A DNA stretch of 64,000 nucleotides, taken from IDS-8 sp036381215 (GTDB taxonomy: Bacteria > Pseudomonadota > Gammaproteobacteria > Steroidobacterales > Woeseiaceae). Below are positions 8,080 to 16,601 of this stretch, in pieces. The stretch lies in contig DASVDF010000091.1 of NCBI GenBank assembly GCA_036381215.1, positions 1-64,000 of the forward strand, written 5' to 3'. The stretch's first letter is position 1; every line of letters starts with the position of its first letter. A program made the position numbers and the translations under genes. The notes beneath the pieces were generated by a model. That model saw only the letters and a program-made list of their open reading frames with translations. It was not told the origin of the DNA and searched no databases.

Positions 8080-9777
8080 ATGGCGAATCAATCTGCAATC
8101 TCTGCAAATTGCGTGACAAACATGCGTGCAGGGCATCCGTCCGCATGGCTGTCAGTCGGTGTGCTTTCGCTTCTTTCCATCGACGCTGCGGGCGCCGTGG
8201 CGCCCTTCGACTCCTGTGATGATCTGCTGCCAGAATCCCGTCACATCGGGGAGGCACTGGTCGGACCGCAGTCGTGCCTGATGCAGAAAGCCGACGTGAG
8301 CTTCGACGGCCGCGAGTTCGTGCGGATCGACATGGGCCTGAACGGCACCGCTGAAGGTTACGTGACCAAAGAGGGCCCGTATCACGAGTACCTCACCAAC
8401 GGCCCGGATCTCGTGTTCGAGCAGGCAGCCACTCCCGGCGAGCGCCTGCTCGCAATCGCCCATTACGAGCGGCTGCGAGGCGCCGCCATCCTGCTGATTT
8501 ATCCTGAAAACGAATCTGACTGGAACGGCAAGCTGTGGGTGACCGCGCATGGCAGGGGCCGTTCGTTCCGCAATGGCTCGCTCGAGATCTGGAACCGCTA
8601 CTACGATCCCGTGCAGCCGATGGCGGCTTTCGACGAGATACACCGCGTGATGCTCTCCAGAGGATACGCGCTCGCGGTGACGAAGCGCACCAGCGTGGAA
8701 GGAGCGGGCGAGGTCATCGCGACTCTGGAGGACGGGACGGTCGTGGATTGGGCCGCCTTCAACGACAACTCGGCGATCATCAAGGACTTCAGCCGGATCG
8801 CCGCAGCCGCGCTCGAGCAGGCATTCGGTAAAGAACCCTCGCGAATCTATCTTTACGGCCATTCCGCCGGCGCGCGCATCGCACGCAGCTTGAATTACAC
8901 GCCGGGCCTGAACGTCGGGCCCGACGGCGATCCTGCGTTCGACGGTTTCCTGCTGGACGACTCCGCCACCGGATTGTGGCTGCCCGTCGTTATGGAGAAC
9001 GGAAGGGACGTCCTTTTCGATAGCGAAGAGGAACGGCAGGCCTTCAGTCCGCAGATCGAGATCGTGCATCAGCTCTACACGAAAGTGTGGTCGCGTGCGC
9101 CGGATCGCCCGCGCTGGGTCAGCAACAGCTATCTGACGAACAAGCGGATGAACGCGAAGATCCTGATGGACAAGGGCCTCGGTTCCCGTTTCCGTATGTA
9201 CGAAGTCAGGAGCATGAGTCACAACGGCGGTGAACGGCTGCCGGTGGATGGCCAGCCGGAGGAGATTCACGTCATTGACGTGGCCTCGATCATCGGCGGC
9301 GCGATCGACATGCTCGACGCGCTGGTCGAGGGCGGCGACGAGCCGCCGCCGTCGAAATCCGACTGGAGCTACATTGGCGACGCCGACCGGGACGGCGTGA
9401 TCGAGCATCCCGCCATCGCATACCCGGAGGTCGCCTGCCCGCTCGGCGTGTTTTATCCCTGGCCGCAGAACGGCTCCGGAACCACCGCGTTCGCGGAATT
9501 CACCGGAGAAGGCGTGGAGCCGCTCGACGGGCAGAAAGTCTTCGTCGACATGAACCGCAACGGGGTGTGGGATTTCCGGGAAACGCCAACCGCCGCGTGG
9601 CGTCGGCTCGGTCTGCTCGATGCGGATGAAGAGCTCACGCGGGAACGTTACGTTCGCTGCGTGCGCGATGCCGCCGGGAAGCTCGAACGTGACGGTTTCT
9701 TCGACGATGCAACGGTCGATCGTTACGTTGCGGAAGCGCAGAGGCGCGACCTGCTGTTGCCTGCAGGCGATGAATGA
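8080..9777 (+). CDS. secreted alpha/beta hydrolase domain protein
   Basis: A 565-residue alpha/beta hydrolase of the large secreted kind. The nucleophile elbow is GHSAG in IYLYGHSAGARIARS (about residue 263 onward). A likely acid/base end of the triad lies in the stretch EVRSMSHNGGERLP. The N-terminus carries a hydrophobic segment (WLSVGVLSLLSIDAAGAVA) preceded by a polar leader, consistent with export. The ATG at 8080 has GGAG 7 nt upstream. The last ~100 residues include DGQKVFVDMNRNGVWDFRE, a Ca-binding-like acidic loop. It overlaps the next hydrolase gene by 8 bp, so the pair is translationally coupled. Substrate unknown; esters or lactones are typical of the fold. Confidence 0.75.
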   Translation: MANQSAISANCVTNMRAGHPSAWLSVGVLSLLSIDAAGAVAPFDSCDDLLPESRHIGEALVGPQSCLMQKADVSFDGREFVRIDMGLNGTAEGYVTKEGPYHEYLTNGPDLVFEQAATPGERLLAIAHYERLRGAAILLIYPENESDWNGKLWVTAHGRGRSFRNGSLEIWNRYYDPVQPMAAFDEIHRVMLSRGYALAVTKRTSVEGAGEVIATLEDGTVVDWAAFNDNSAIIKDFSRIAAAALEQAFGKEPSRIYLYGHSAGARIARSLNYTPGLNVGPDGDPAFDGFLLDDSATGLWLPVVMENGRDVLFDSEEERQAFSPQIEIVHQLYTKVWSRAPDRPRWVSNSYLTNKRMNAKILMDKGLGSRFRMYEVRSMSHNGGERLPVDGQPEEIHVIDVASIIGGAIDMLDALVEGGDEPPPSKSDWSYIGDADRDGVIEHPAIAYPEVACPLGVFYPWPQNGSGTTAFAEFTGEGVEPLDGQKVFVDMNRNGVWDFRETPTAAWRRLGLLDADEELTRERYVRCVRDAAGKLERDGFFDDATVDRYVAEAQRRDLLLPAGDE

Positions 9778-11176
9778 GGGCAGGACCGTGTGGCAGCGGC
9801 TCGCCCCCCGTGGCAGGTTGAGCCGGCTCCTGTTCGCGCTTTTATCCGCGGTGCTGGCCGCCCCCGCGCTCGCCGCCGGGGAGAGCGCAGAGGACGAGGT
9901 CCTGGCACTGCTCGCGGATGAGACACCGTACACTGTCGTCGCGCCGGAGCTCTTCGCGAGGCTCGGCTGGGGGCTGCCGGACGGCGGCGAGACGGCGAAA
10001 GCGCTGGCGGACGCAGCGCCCGGCGGTGCCATGGACCCGCGGGCGCTCGCGGCAATCCCGCCGGGTACGCTGGGTTATCGGGCCGCGTGGAACGAGGTCC
10101 GGTTCCAGGTCTACGGACTCGACTGGGACATCACCGGACTCCAGCTGATACCGGAATCCCCGGTGCCCGGCCTGCCGGGCATCGTGATCGTGAACGGCGG
10201 CGCGGCCAACTGGTACGAGTTTTTTTTCGATCCGCTGAACCGGCCGGGGCTCGGTCAGTATCTCGCCCAGAAAGTTCCGGTGCTGCTGGTCAGCATACCG
10301 GGGAATTATCGCCCCGGCGGCTGGACGCAGGACCACTTCGGCGAACGGATTCCGGCTTATGTACTCGATCGCGACATCTCGCGCGAGGAATCCGCGATCC
10401 GCAACGCGGTGTTCACTTTCCGCGTTGTCACCGAAGGCGTCACGGCGCTCGTCCGGAAGGTAATGGACGAGCCCTACGTGATCGTGGGTCACTCGACCGG
10501 CGGCGAGGTCCAGTTCATCGTGAAGAATTCGCCGCTCGGTCCGGCAATGCACGGCTGGTCACTCGGCTGGGGTACCGGCGGGCCGGCTGGAATGCATGCA
10601 ATGCGGGCGTTCCGCGGCACGCGCAGCGCTGACGACTACCAGCACGTCGCCCGCCTGCGCGCGCGCACGTCGGAACAGTACTCTCGGGGTTATCTCGGAC
10701 CGCTGAATCCGTTCTGGGATCCCGGCAAATCGCGCCTCGAAATGGCCGCGGAGTGGATCGGTGCCGTGCAGCAGCGGCGGCCCCAGTTCAAGCAGCCGCT
10801 CCAGGACATCGAGCACAACAGCGCCGTCAACCTGCGCACCCATGTCGAGAGCCAGATTCGCGCTACATTGGCAGGCAATTCGCTCGGCATCGATCCCGAC
10901 GAAGTCTGCCGCGACCTGTTCACGCCGATGCGCTCGTCGCTCGCGGGTTACCGCAAGATGATCTGGACCACGGCCAGCCTCGACAGCGGCCACTGGAATG
11001 CGGAACCGGCAAACGCGCGCGAGCTGAGCGTGGCCGAGGAGTTCCGCGCGGCCAATCCGGGTATTCCGGTCCGCGTGCTCCTGTTCGACGTGCCGATGAC
11101 CCACTACGGCCACATCGAAAAGCCGCGCGAGCTGGCGGGCGGCTTGCTCGCTGCGTTGCGCTGGCTGAGCCAGTGA
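9770..11176 (+). CDS. secreted alpha/beta hydrolase
   Basis: A 468-residue protein with signal peptide (LSRLLFALLSAVLAAPALAAG, ending near residue 36). Its hydrolase features are a beta-strand/oxyanion segment GIVIVNGGAANWYEFFFD, a nucleophile motif GHSTGGEVQF near residue 240, and a late His in MTHYGHIEKP. Starts at an ATG 8 bp inside the upstream hydrolase gene; the Shine-Dalgarno is weak, consistent with coupling. It is not closely similar to its neighbour, so this is not a recent duplication. The porin gene follows after 25 bp. Together they suggest uptake and periplasmic hydrolysis of an organic ester, which is inference. Confidence 0.75.
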   Translation: MNEGRTVWQRLAPRGRLSRLLFALLSAVLAAPALAAGESAEDEVLALLADETPYTVVAPELFARLGWGLPDGGETAKALADAAPGGAMDPRALAAIPPGTLGYRAAWNEVRFQVYGLDWDITGLQLIPESPVPGLPGIVIVNGGAANWYEFFFDPLNRPGLGQYLAQKVPVLLVSIPGNYRPGGWTQDHFGERIPAYVLDRDISREESAIRNAVFTFRVVTEGVTALVRKVMDEPYVIVGHSTGGEVQFIVKNSPLGPAMHGWSLGWGTGGPAGMHAMRAFRGTRSADDYQHVARLRARTSEQYSRGYLGPLNPFWDPGKSRLEMAAEWIGAVQQRRPQFKQPLQDIEHNSAVNLRTHVESQIRATLAGNSLGIDPDEVCRDLFTPMRSSLAGYRKMIWTTASLDSGHWNAEPANARELSVAEEFRAANPGIPVRVLLFDVPMTHYGHIEKPRELAGGLLAALRWLSQ

Positions 11177-11201
11177 TGACGGTGTGATCTGAAAGCGAGC
11201 C

Positions 11202-12413
11202 ATGGAACGGGGATGCGGATTGCTGGATCGAGCGCCGTGGTTCCTGTGGAGCGCCACGGCGTTCCTGGCTCTCTTCGCGTCGGGTGCAAGTCGAGCGGAG
11301 CCTGCTCTGCCAGCGGATCGGATCGTCCCGGACGAACCCCTGGCCGGGCTCGAAGAGCCCGCCCTGTCGATACATGCCAGGGGGCGGGTCTACGCCAACT
11401 ACGAAACGATCGAGCGGCCGGACGCGGGCCTCGCGGATTCCGTGCAGGATTTCCAGATCCGCCGGGCGGACATCACGCTCTCGGGATCGCTCCTCAAGGA
11501 CTGGAGCTACCGGTTCAAGGCGGACATGCGGACCGGAGAGCTCGACGTCCAGGATCTGATGATCGACTACGATGTCGGATTCGCCACTTTGAGCATAGGA
11601 CAACTCGGGCCGATCGACGAGCTCACGGTACCCGCCTATCGCGAATTCATGGAGGCCTCGGGCCTCGAAGAGGCGTTCGCGCCCGAAAACCAGCTTGGCG
11701 TATATGCCCTGCGGGAAAGCCCGACCTGGACGTTCGCTGCCGGCGTGTTCAAAGGAGCGCTGGATCCCGGGGAAGCGGAGAAAGGATCGACCTATGCCGC
11801 CCGCTTCACGTTGGCGCCTCCGGTTCCGGACGGCTACCTCCTGCACGTGGGCGGTTATCTCAGCCGGCGCGAGGGGAAGGATGGCGAGCCGGTCTACGCC
11901 TACAGCGCGCGCTCACTGTTGCGAACCGGGGAGCGATTCGTCGATACGGGCGCCGTCGCGGACGGGGACCGGCTCTTCGGACTCGAGTTGTCCGCCGGCG
12001 CCGGCCCTGTTTCGCTCGAGAGCCAGTGCGCCGCAGTGCATGCCTCGATAGTCCGGCAGGGCGGATCGACTGCCCGGTTTCATGGATGCTATGCCGCTCT
12101 GTTGTGGTCCCTCACCGGCGAAAGCCGCAACTACGGCGACGGCGGGTTTTCGAAAGTCGTCGTCGAATCGCCCGTTTCGGGAGGAGGACCCGGGACCTGG
12201 CAGGCGGGCGTGCGTTTCGACTCGCTGGATCTCGACGATGACGGGATTCCCGGCGGCAGCCAGAAAGGCTGGTCCCTTGCGGTGAACTGGTATCCCGACG
12301 ACCGCTTCTGGCTTTCCACGGTTTACACCCGCACAACGATCGGCGGCGGCGTTGACGGGCCGAAGAACACGGACGGCCTGGCCATGCGTGTGCATTATCA
12401 GATTCGCTGGTGA
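11202..12413 (+). CDS. outer-membrane porin, phosphate-selective OprO/OprP-like
   Basis: A 403-residue beta-barrel protein. After an export signal (FLWSATAFLALFASGASRAE) it shows the pattern of the OprO/OprP porin family: GRVYANYETIERP, FQIRRADITLSGSLLKDWSY, FKADMRTGELDVQDLMIDYD and the AFAPENQLGVYAL stretch. It ends HYQIRW, the aromatic C-terminal strand expected for BAM recognition. Many weakly repeated amphipathic strands fill the remainder. In this neighbourhood its cargo may be an anionic substrate of the adjacent hydrolases rather than phosphate. A 25 bp gap from the hydrolase gene argues for an operon. Confidence 0.82.
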   Translation: MERGCGLLDRAPWFLWSATAFLALFASGASRAEPALPADRIVPDEPLAGLEEPALSIHARGRVYANYETIERPDAGLADSVQDFQIRRADITLSGSLLKDWSYRFKADMRTGELDVQDLMIDYDVGFATLSIGQLGPIDELTVPAYREFMEASGLEEAFAPENQLGVYALRESPTWTFAAGVFKGALDPGEAEKGSTYAARFTLAPPVPDGYLLHVGGYLSRREGKDGEPVYAYSARSLLRTGERFVDTGAVADGDRLFGLELSAGAGPVSLESQCAAVHASIVRQGGSTARFHGCYAALLWSLTGESRNYGDGGFSKVVVESPVSGGGPGTWQAGVRFDSLDLDDDGIPGGSQKGWSLAVNWYPDDRFWLSTVYTRTTIGGGVDGPKNTDGLAMRVHYQIRW

Positions 12414-12455
12414 TCCATTCGCCGTGATCACTGCGTCACGCATCGGGAGAACGAC

Positions 12456-13436
12456 TTGATCAGATCGTCAGTTAGCATCGGCGCGGCGGTTGCCACGACC
12501 CTCGTCGTGCTCGCGGGCGCGTGCTGGCTGCGCCCCGCAAACGGCGCGATGCCGGACGACGCGGCGGCGCATGAACACATGGAGACATCGGCAGGCGATG
12601 CCTCCGCCCATGCCGCCGGGTACGACACGGACCGGGCGACACTGACCGTTCGGCCGGAGGCGCCGCGCGCCGGACAACCCGCGCTCCTCATCTTCACGCT
12701 GACCGACGCCTCGGGCCAGCCGATCGAAGACCTGATGACGCATCACGGCCGCAAGCTTCACGTGCTCATCGTGAGCGAGGACATGCAGGTCTTCGGGCAT
12801 GTCCATCCACGCGACTTCGACGAATCGATCGAGCACGGAGTGGCGAAGGTCTCTTTTCCTTTCCCGCAAGCCGGCCGCTACGTGGTTGCAGGGGATTTCA
12901 TGAGCGGTCGCGGATCGCATACGGCGCGCTTCATCGTGGACGTGACCGGCGTGGAGCCCGCCGGAGCGCCGGATGGTGCGGCCGCTCCGCCGGGTGTTCG
13001 CGTCGTCGAGATCGAGGCAGAGGACCGCTACACCCGGCCGATTTTCCTGCGCGGCGCGGAGAGCACCGACGGCTACACCGTGTCGCTGCAGAAACCGGCC
13101 GAGGTCCGGGCCGGTGAGCCGGTGTCGCTCGTCTACCGTTTCAGCAGGAATGCCACACCCGTGACGGACCTGCGCCCCTATCTTGCCGCGCCCCTGCACC
13201 TGGCGATCGTCAAGAACGACCTCACGCAATTCATGCACGAGCATGGCACGGCTGCCGTGCCGGGGCACTCCGGCCATTCCGGGCACGGTGACCACGAAAG
13301 TCAGGTGCCGGCCGTTTTCGGACCCGAAATCACGGCGACCGTCACCTTTCCGGAACCGGGGACCTGGTACGTGTTCGGCCAGACCGCTCGCGGTGATAAG
13401 CTGCTGAACACGCGGTCGACCATCGAGGTTCGTTGA
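12456..13436 (+). CDS. His/Met-rich secreted protein, probable metal-related periplasmic protein
   Basis: A 326-residue exported protein made of two similar beta-sandwich-like halves. Each has a proline/glycine strand and a His/Met cluster: EDLMTHHGRKLHVLIVSEDM with FGHVHPRDF in the first, and APLHLAIVKNDLTQFMHEHG with GHSGHSGHGDHES in the second. N-terminal HEHMETSAGDASAH adds more ligands. The signal peptide is VATTLVVLAGACWL...NGAM. It begins with TTG; a GGGAGA Shine-Dalgarno lies 6 nt upstream and no better start is nearby. Similar YtkA/FixH-like domains occur near copper genes, so periplasmic copper or heavy-metal handling is a reasonable inference. Not identified to a named family. Confidence 0.65.
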   Translation: MIRSSVSIGAAVATTLVVLAGACWLRPANGAMPDDAAAHEHMETSAGDASAHAAGYDTDRATLTVRPEAPRAGQPALLIFTLTDASGQPIEDLMTHHGRKLHVLIVSEDMQVFGHVHPRDFDESIEHGVAKVSFPFPQAGRYVVAGDFMSGRGSHTARFIVDVTGVEPAGAPDGAAAPPGVRVVEIEAEDRYTRPIFLRGAESTDGYTVSLQKPAEVRAGEPVSLVYRFSRNATPVTDLRPYLAAPLHLAIVKNDLTQFMHEHGTAAVPGHSGHSGHGDHESQVPAVFGPEITATVTFPEPGTWYVFGQTARGDKLLNTRSTIEVR

Positions 13437-13440
13437 GAGC

Positions 13441-13905
13441 CTAGAGCATCTTGTCGAGCAGCTCGAAATTGGCGCGCGCCGCGTAGCCCTGACTCAGCCA
13501 GAAGCGACGGCCTGCATCGTTGCCGCGGCCCACTTCCAGCGACACGCTCGTGCACCCAGCGGCGCGGAATGCTTCCTCCGCCGTTCGGAGCATGCGCGCG
13601 CCGGTGCCGCCGCCGCGAAAGCCCGGCCGGATGAAGAACTCGTCGATTTCCACCGTGAGCCCGAGGTGCTCGAGACTGAACACGTAGACAGCGAGCAGAT
13701 AGCCCGCCGGCATGTCCGCGTCGGTCGCAAGCCAGACGGCACCAAGCCGCGGATCGCCGAGCAACCACTCGAGCTGCTCGCCCACCCGGGCCTCGTCGAA
13801 GCCCTCGATCCCCTCGAAATCCCAGTATTCGCCGACCAGCCGCAGCAAGCTGCCGACGTCCGCGCGGCTGGCCGGGCGGACCGTCGGCTCCCTCTTTCGA
13901 TCCAT
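13441..13905 (-). CDS. GNAT family N-acetyltransferase
   Basis: A 154-residue single-domain acetyltransferase. The acetyl-CoA pyrophosphate loop is RPGFRGGGTGARML (about residues 92-105), followed by the FRAAGCTSVSLEV strand and the ARRFW...GYAARANFELLDK C-terminal segment typical of the fold. No signal sequence, so cytoplasmic. It converges on the metal-protein gene with a 4 bp gap and stands divergent from the MtfA-like gene. Substrate unknown. Confidence 0.85.
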   Translation of the reverse strand: MDRKREPTVRPASRADVGSLLRLVGEYWDFEGIEGFDEARVGEQLEWLLGDPRLGAVWLATDADMPAGYLLAVYVFSLEHLGLTVEIDEFFIRPGFRGGGTGARMLRTAEEAFRAAGCTSVSLEVGRGNDAGRRFWLSQGYAARANFELLDKML

Positions 13906-14029
13906 GCGACACCCCCCGATCGGTATGGCGCGGTCAGTCTACACCGCGTGACCCTTGTTTATCCCGGCGGTTCTGGGAGGATTGCCGGTTCGGAGAGTCC
14001 CATGGGTCTCCCGTTCCGAAGATGCCGTT

Positions 14030-14911
14030 TTGAAGATCGCACTCGTCCTGCTGCTGCTCGCGACTTTGATCGTGCTGGCGCGCGCGCCTGGCTGGCGCCG
14101 ACGGCGGCGGCGGGAACGGCTATTCGGCACGCCGCTGCCCGGTAGGCAGCGGCAGATCCTCGAGCGCAACCTCCCGGTCTTTCACCGCATGCCGCCCGAG
14201 CTGCGCGAGCAACTTGCGGGTCACGTCGGCGTGTTTCTCGACGAGAAGCGCTTCCTCGGGTGCGGCGGGCTCGAGCTCACGGAAGAGATGCAGGTGACGA
14301 TCGCGGGTCATGCCTGCCTGCTGCTGCTGAACCGCGAGCGACCACGCTACTTCCCGGGCTTCACCTCGATCTTTGTCTACCCGGACACCTTCCTCGTCGA
14401 CGACGTGGAGTACGACGGCGAGATCGAGATCCACGGACAGGACGCACGCGCGGGCGAGTCGTGGCACGGCGGGCCGGTGATCCTGTCCTGGAGCGACATT
14501 CTGCCCAGCATTTCCGCCGAGCCGGACGGTCAGAACGTCATCCTGCACGAGTTCGCCCACAAGCTCGACGAGGAGGAGTCCGGCGCCGAAGGGCTGCCGA
14601 TCCTCGAGTCGGCGGAGCATTACCGCGAATGGAAGGACGTGTTCACCCGCGCCTGGGACACTCTCGAAGACACCCTGGACAGGCTGGACGACCCGGCCAT
14701 CGACGATTACGCCCTCACCTCGCCCGCCGAGTTCTTCGCGGTCGCCACCGAGGCTTTTTTCGAGAGCCCGGCGCGCATGCAGCGCCAGTTTCCGGACGTG
14801 TACACGCAGCTCGCGAAGCTCTATCGCGTCGACCCGGCGGCCTGGTTCGGGAGTGAAGAGCCCGCGCGGCCACGCTCTGCGAGCCGCGCTCGCGCGCTCG
14901 AGCGCCGCTGA
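14030..14911 (+). CDS. MtfA-like zinc metallopeptidase (M90 family)
   Basis: A 293-residue membrane-anchored peptidase. The N-terminus is one hydrophobic helix (KIALVLLLLATLIVLA) followed by an Arg-rich stop (GWRRRRRRERLFG). The zinc site HEFAHKLDEE begins at H173, and the DYALTSPAEFFAVATEAFFE segment is the family's C-terminal hallmark. E. coli MtfA, about 265 residues, has no membrane anchor. No ATG fits; a TTG at 14030 places the helix at the N-terminus, while a TTG at 13955 would add 25 residues of polar leader. I prefer 14030, with moderate certainty. MtfA relieves Mlc repression in enterobacteria; whether it does so here is unknown. Confidence 0.85.
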   Translation: MKIALVLLLLATLIVLARAPGWRRRRRRERLFGTPLPGRQRQILERNLPVFHRMPPELREQLAGHVGVFLDEKRFLGCGGLELTEEMQVTIAGHACLLLLNRERPRYFPGFTSIFVYPDTFLVDDVEYDGEIEIHGQDARAGESWHGGPVILSWSDILPSISAEPDGQNVILHEFAHKLDEEESGAEGLPILESAEHYREWKDVFTRAWDTLEDTLDRLDDPAIDDYALTSPAEFFAVATEAFFESPARMQRQFPDVYTQLAKLYRVDPAAWFGSEEPARPRSASRARALERR

Positions 14912-14999
14912 TCGCCGGGCTTTTCGCTCAATTACATACGCCGCGAACCCGCCAGGTGCGACACGTCCGGCGAGGCCTTGTAACGCGCGGGACGGCGGA

Positions 15000-15476
15000 T
15001 TAGTAAGGCGCGCTGCCCTGGCGCGGCGCGAGATCGAAGGTGCCCGCATCCTCGAAGCGGCGCGTGCCGAAGAGCCCGCCTTCGAGCTTGCCGCGCAGGC
15101 GGTACTCGACGCGATTCGGGTCCTCAGCGCTCATCATGCCGTAGATCTGGCGCGCGACATCGAACGCGGAGATGGTCATCGGCACGGTAAAGACGATCTC
15201 GCCGTAGCGCGGCACGGTACCCACGCGATCACTCACACCCGAAGCCAGCGTCCGATCGTTTACGTCGAGCTTGAGCGCGATGCCGTCGTACTGCACAGGG
15301 GTGTTATTCGGATTCTGCACGCGAATGCGCACGGCGAGGTTGAGCTCCATGCCTTCGCCCGGCAACGTCTCGATGCCTGCGACGTCGACCAACAGGGGAT
15401 CGCGCCCGGAAAAGCCGGCACAACCGGCCAGCGCCGCGAGCAGCGACATGACGAAGATCGATCGGCATGATCGCAT
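15000..15476 (-). CDS. LEA14-like (LEA type 2) lipoprotein
   Basis: A 158-residue lipoprotein. The signal is MRSCRSIFVMSLLAALAGC with the lipobox LAGC at residue 19. It is followed by an LEA_2/WHy fold: RIRVQNPNNTPVQYDGIALKL and a GVSDRVGTVPRYGEIVFTVP strand pair, the same arrangement seen in water-stress/hypersensitive-response domains. Probably anchored in the outer membrane facing the periplasm. The -10-like TATACT at 15483-15488 ends 6 nt before this ATG, which would make the mRNA leaderless; a second in-frame ATG at 15449 would give a 27-nt leader and still encode a lipoprotein signal. Longer upstream extensions in the frame lack coding character. Confidence 0.75.
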   Translation of the reverse strand: MRSCRSIFVMSLLAALAGCAGFSGRDPLLVDVAGIETLPGEGMELNLAVRIRVQNPNNTPVQYDGIALKLDVNDRTLASGVSDRVGTVPRYGEIVFTVPMTISAFDVARQIYGMMSAEDPNRVEYRLRGKLEGGLFGTRRFEDAGTFDLAPRQGSAPY

Positions 15477-15647
15477 GGGATCAGTATAGCAGCGGACCCG
15501 CGCCACCAACGGAGTACGCGGCAAGAAGGATGCAACAGCAACCAATGTCACCAGGTTGTCTGCTACCGTCGAGCCCGACCCATGGCAGCTGCCTGCCGAG
15601 ACAAGCATCAGGACCACAAGGGCAACGGATCCGGATCGGGGGAATTC

Positions 15648-15839
15648 ATGGACATTGCGGCGAGCTCGGGGCAAAAGGAGCAGTCCGCCTACCCGCCAGG
15701 GGTGCTGGTGGTCGGTCATTCCTTCGGGCAATTCAGTGCGAAAGGCCTTCTGAAAATGGGTGCATGGCTCACCGTGGCCGAATCCGTAATTCTGTTGCTG
15801 ATGGTGCCATTCTATTGGCCGCTGATCGGCATTCAGTAA
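15648..15839 (+). pseudogene. C-terminal fragment of a DASS/SLC13-type anion transporter
   Basis: A 63-residue reading frame whose last 50 residues match the end of divalent-anion:Na+ symporters: PPGVLVVGHSFGQFSAKGLL, then KMGAWLTVAESVILLLMVPF and YWPLIGI. That is the family's final re-entrant loop and last transmembrane helix. The preceding ~13 residues (MDIAASSGQKEQSAY) are unrelated, and no other part of such a transporter is found upstream. A strong GGGGGAA site precedes the ATG, so the fragment may still be translated as a one-helix peptide. I read it as a deletion remnant. It is not the same subfamily as the two intact transporters at 24-29 kb. Confidence 0.6.
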
Positions 15840-15861
15840 GGCAGGCGGGCGGAGGACGTTC

Positions 15862-15900
15862 ATGACAGACGGTATCGAGGCACGCTGGAATCAGTTGTGA
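15862..15900 (+). other. 12-codon upstream reading frame overlapping the aldolase start
   Basis: ATG at 15862 has the best ribosome site of this locus (GGAGG, spacing about 6) but encodes only MTDGIEARWNQL before TGA at 15898-15900. The aldolase GTG at 15897 overlaps that stop in the -1 frame. Either this is a coupled leader peptide, or it is the true N-terminus of the aldolase separated by a single-base frameshift. Confidence 0.5.
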
Positions 15901-16601
15901 TCCCTCCTCGTAGCACCGCGAGTGAAGATCGCTGCCGGCACGATCTGTCTACCGGCATTTCGATGCTGGAGCGCCTCGGCATCATCGACTTCAATGGCCA
16001 CTTCAGCGTCCGCCTGGAAGACGGCCGGCTGCTGATCAACAGCGGCGCGTCCGTGCGCAGCGCTTTGACGTCGAGCGATTTCGTGATCGTCGGACCGAAC
16101 GGCGAACTCGAACACCGAAGTCCGCGCCCGCCGGCAGAGCTGCCCCTGCACGTCGCCGTCTATCGTGCACGGCCGGACGTGCATGCAGTCGTCCATTGCC
16201 ACCCGAAGTGGTCGACGCTGCTCTCGACGGTGGGCCTGGAGTACCGGGTCGTCATGGCCCAGGGCGCCCTGCTCGGGGACGTGCCGCAGTATCCTTCGCC
16301 AGTGTCCGTCAATAGCAGCGCAACCGCTGCCGAGGTCGCGGAAACGCTCGGCCCTGGACACGCCGTTCTACTCCGGGCTCACGGATCAGTGGTGGCGGCG
16401 GAAAGCATCCTGCAGGCGACGGTGCTTGCCATCTACCTGGAGCTGAACGCGGAGCGCCAAGTGAATGCGTTGCTGCTCGGAGAGCCGCAATACTTCACGG
16501 ACGAAGAGAGCGAACGGGCCCGCAAGGGCCTGCGGAACGCGGCTTTGTTCGAGAAGTGCTGGAACTATTACGCTGCGAAATTCGGAATTCTCAGCGGATG
16601 A
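15897..16601 (+). CDS. class II aldolase/adducin domain protein
   Basis: A 234-residue cytoplasmic enzyme of the class II (zinc) aldolase/adducin family, related to fuculose-phosphate aldolase and ribulose-5-phosphate epimerase. Visible landmarks are FNGHFSVRLEDGRLLIN, the acidic residue and His pair of the metal site (PPAELPLH and VHCHPKWSTL), and the third His in LLRAHGSVVA. These are the expected zinc ligands, so the protein looks active. The sugar or keto-acid substrate is not evident. The only start in frame is GTG at 15897, which sits in the stop of a 12-codon frame with a strong ribosome site; a natural frameshift or assembly error may have split the N-terminus. It converges on and overlaps the next gene by 11 bp. 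Confidence 0.82.
   Translation: MIPPRSTASEDRCRHDLSTGISMLERLGIIDFNGHFSVRLEDGRLLINSGASVRSALTSSDFVIVGPNGELEHRSPRPPAELPLHVAVYRARPDVHAVVHCHPKWSTLLSTVGLEYRVVMAQGALLGDVPQYPSPVSVNSSATAAEVAETLGPGHAVLLRAHGSVVAAESILQATVLAIYLELNAERQVNALLLGEPQYFTDEESERARKGLRNAALFEKCWNYYAAKFGILSG

Noticed and set aside
13244..13250. TGGCACG as a third sigma-54 site
   Set aside because: No TTGC at the -12 position and it lies inside a coding region.
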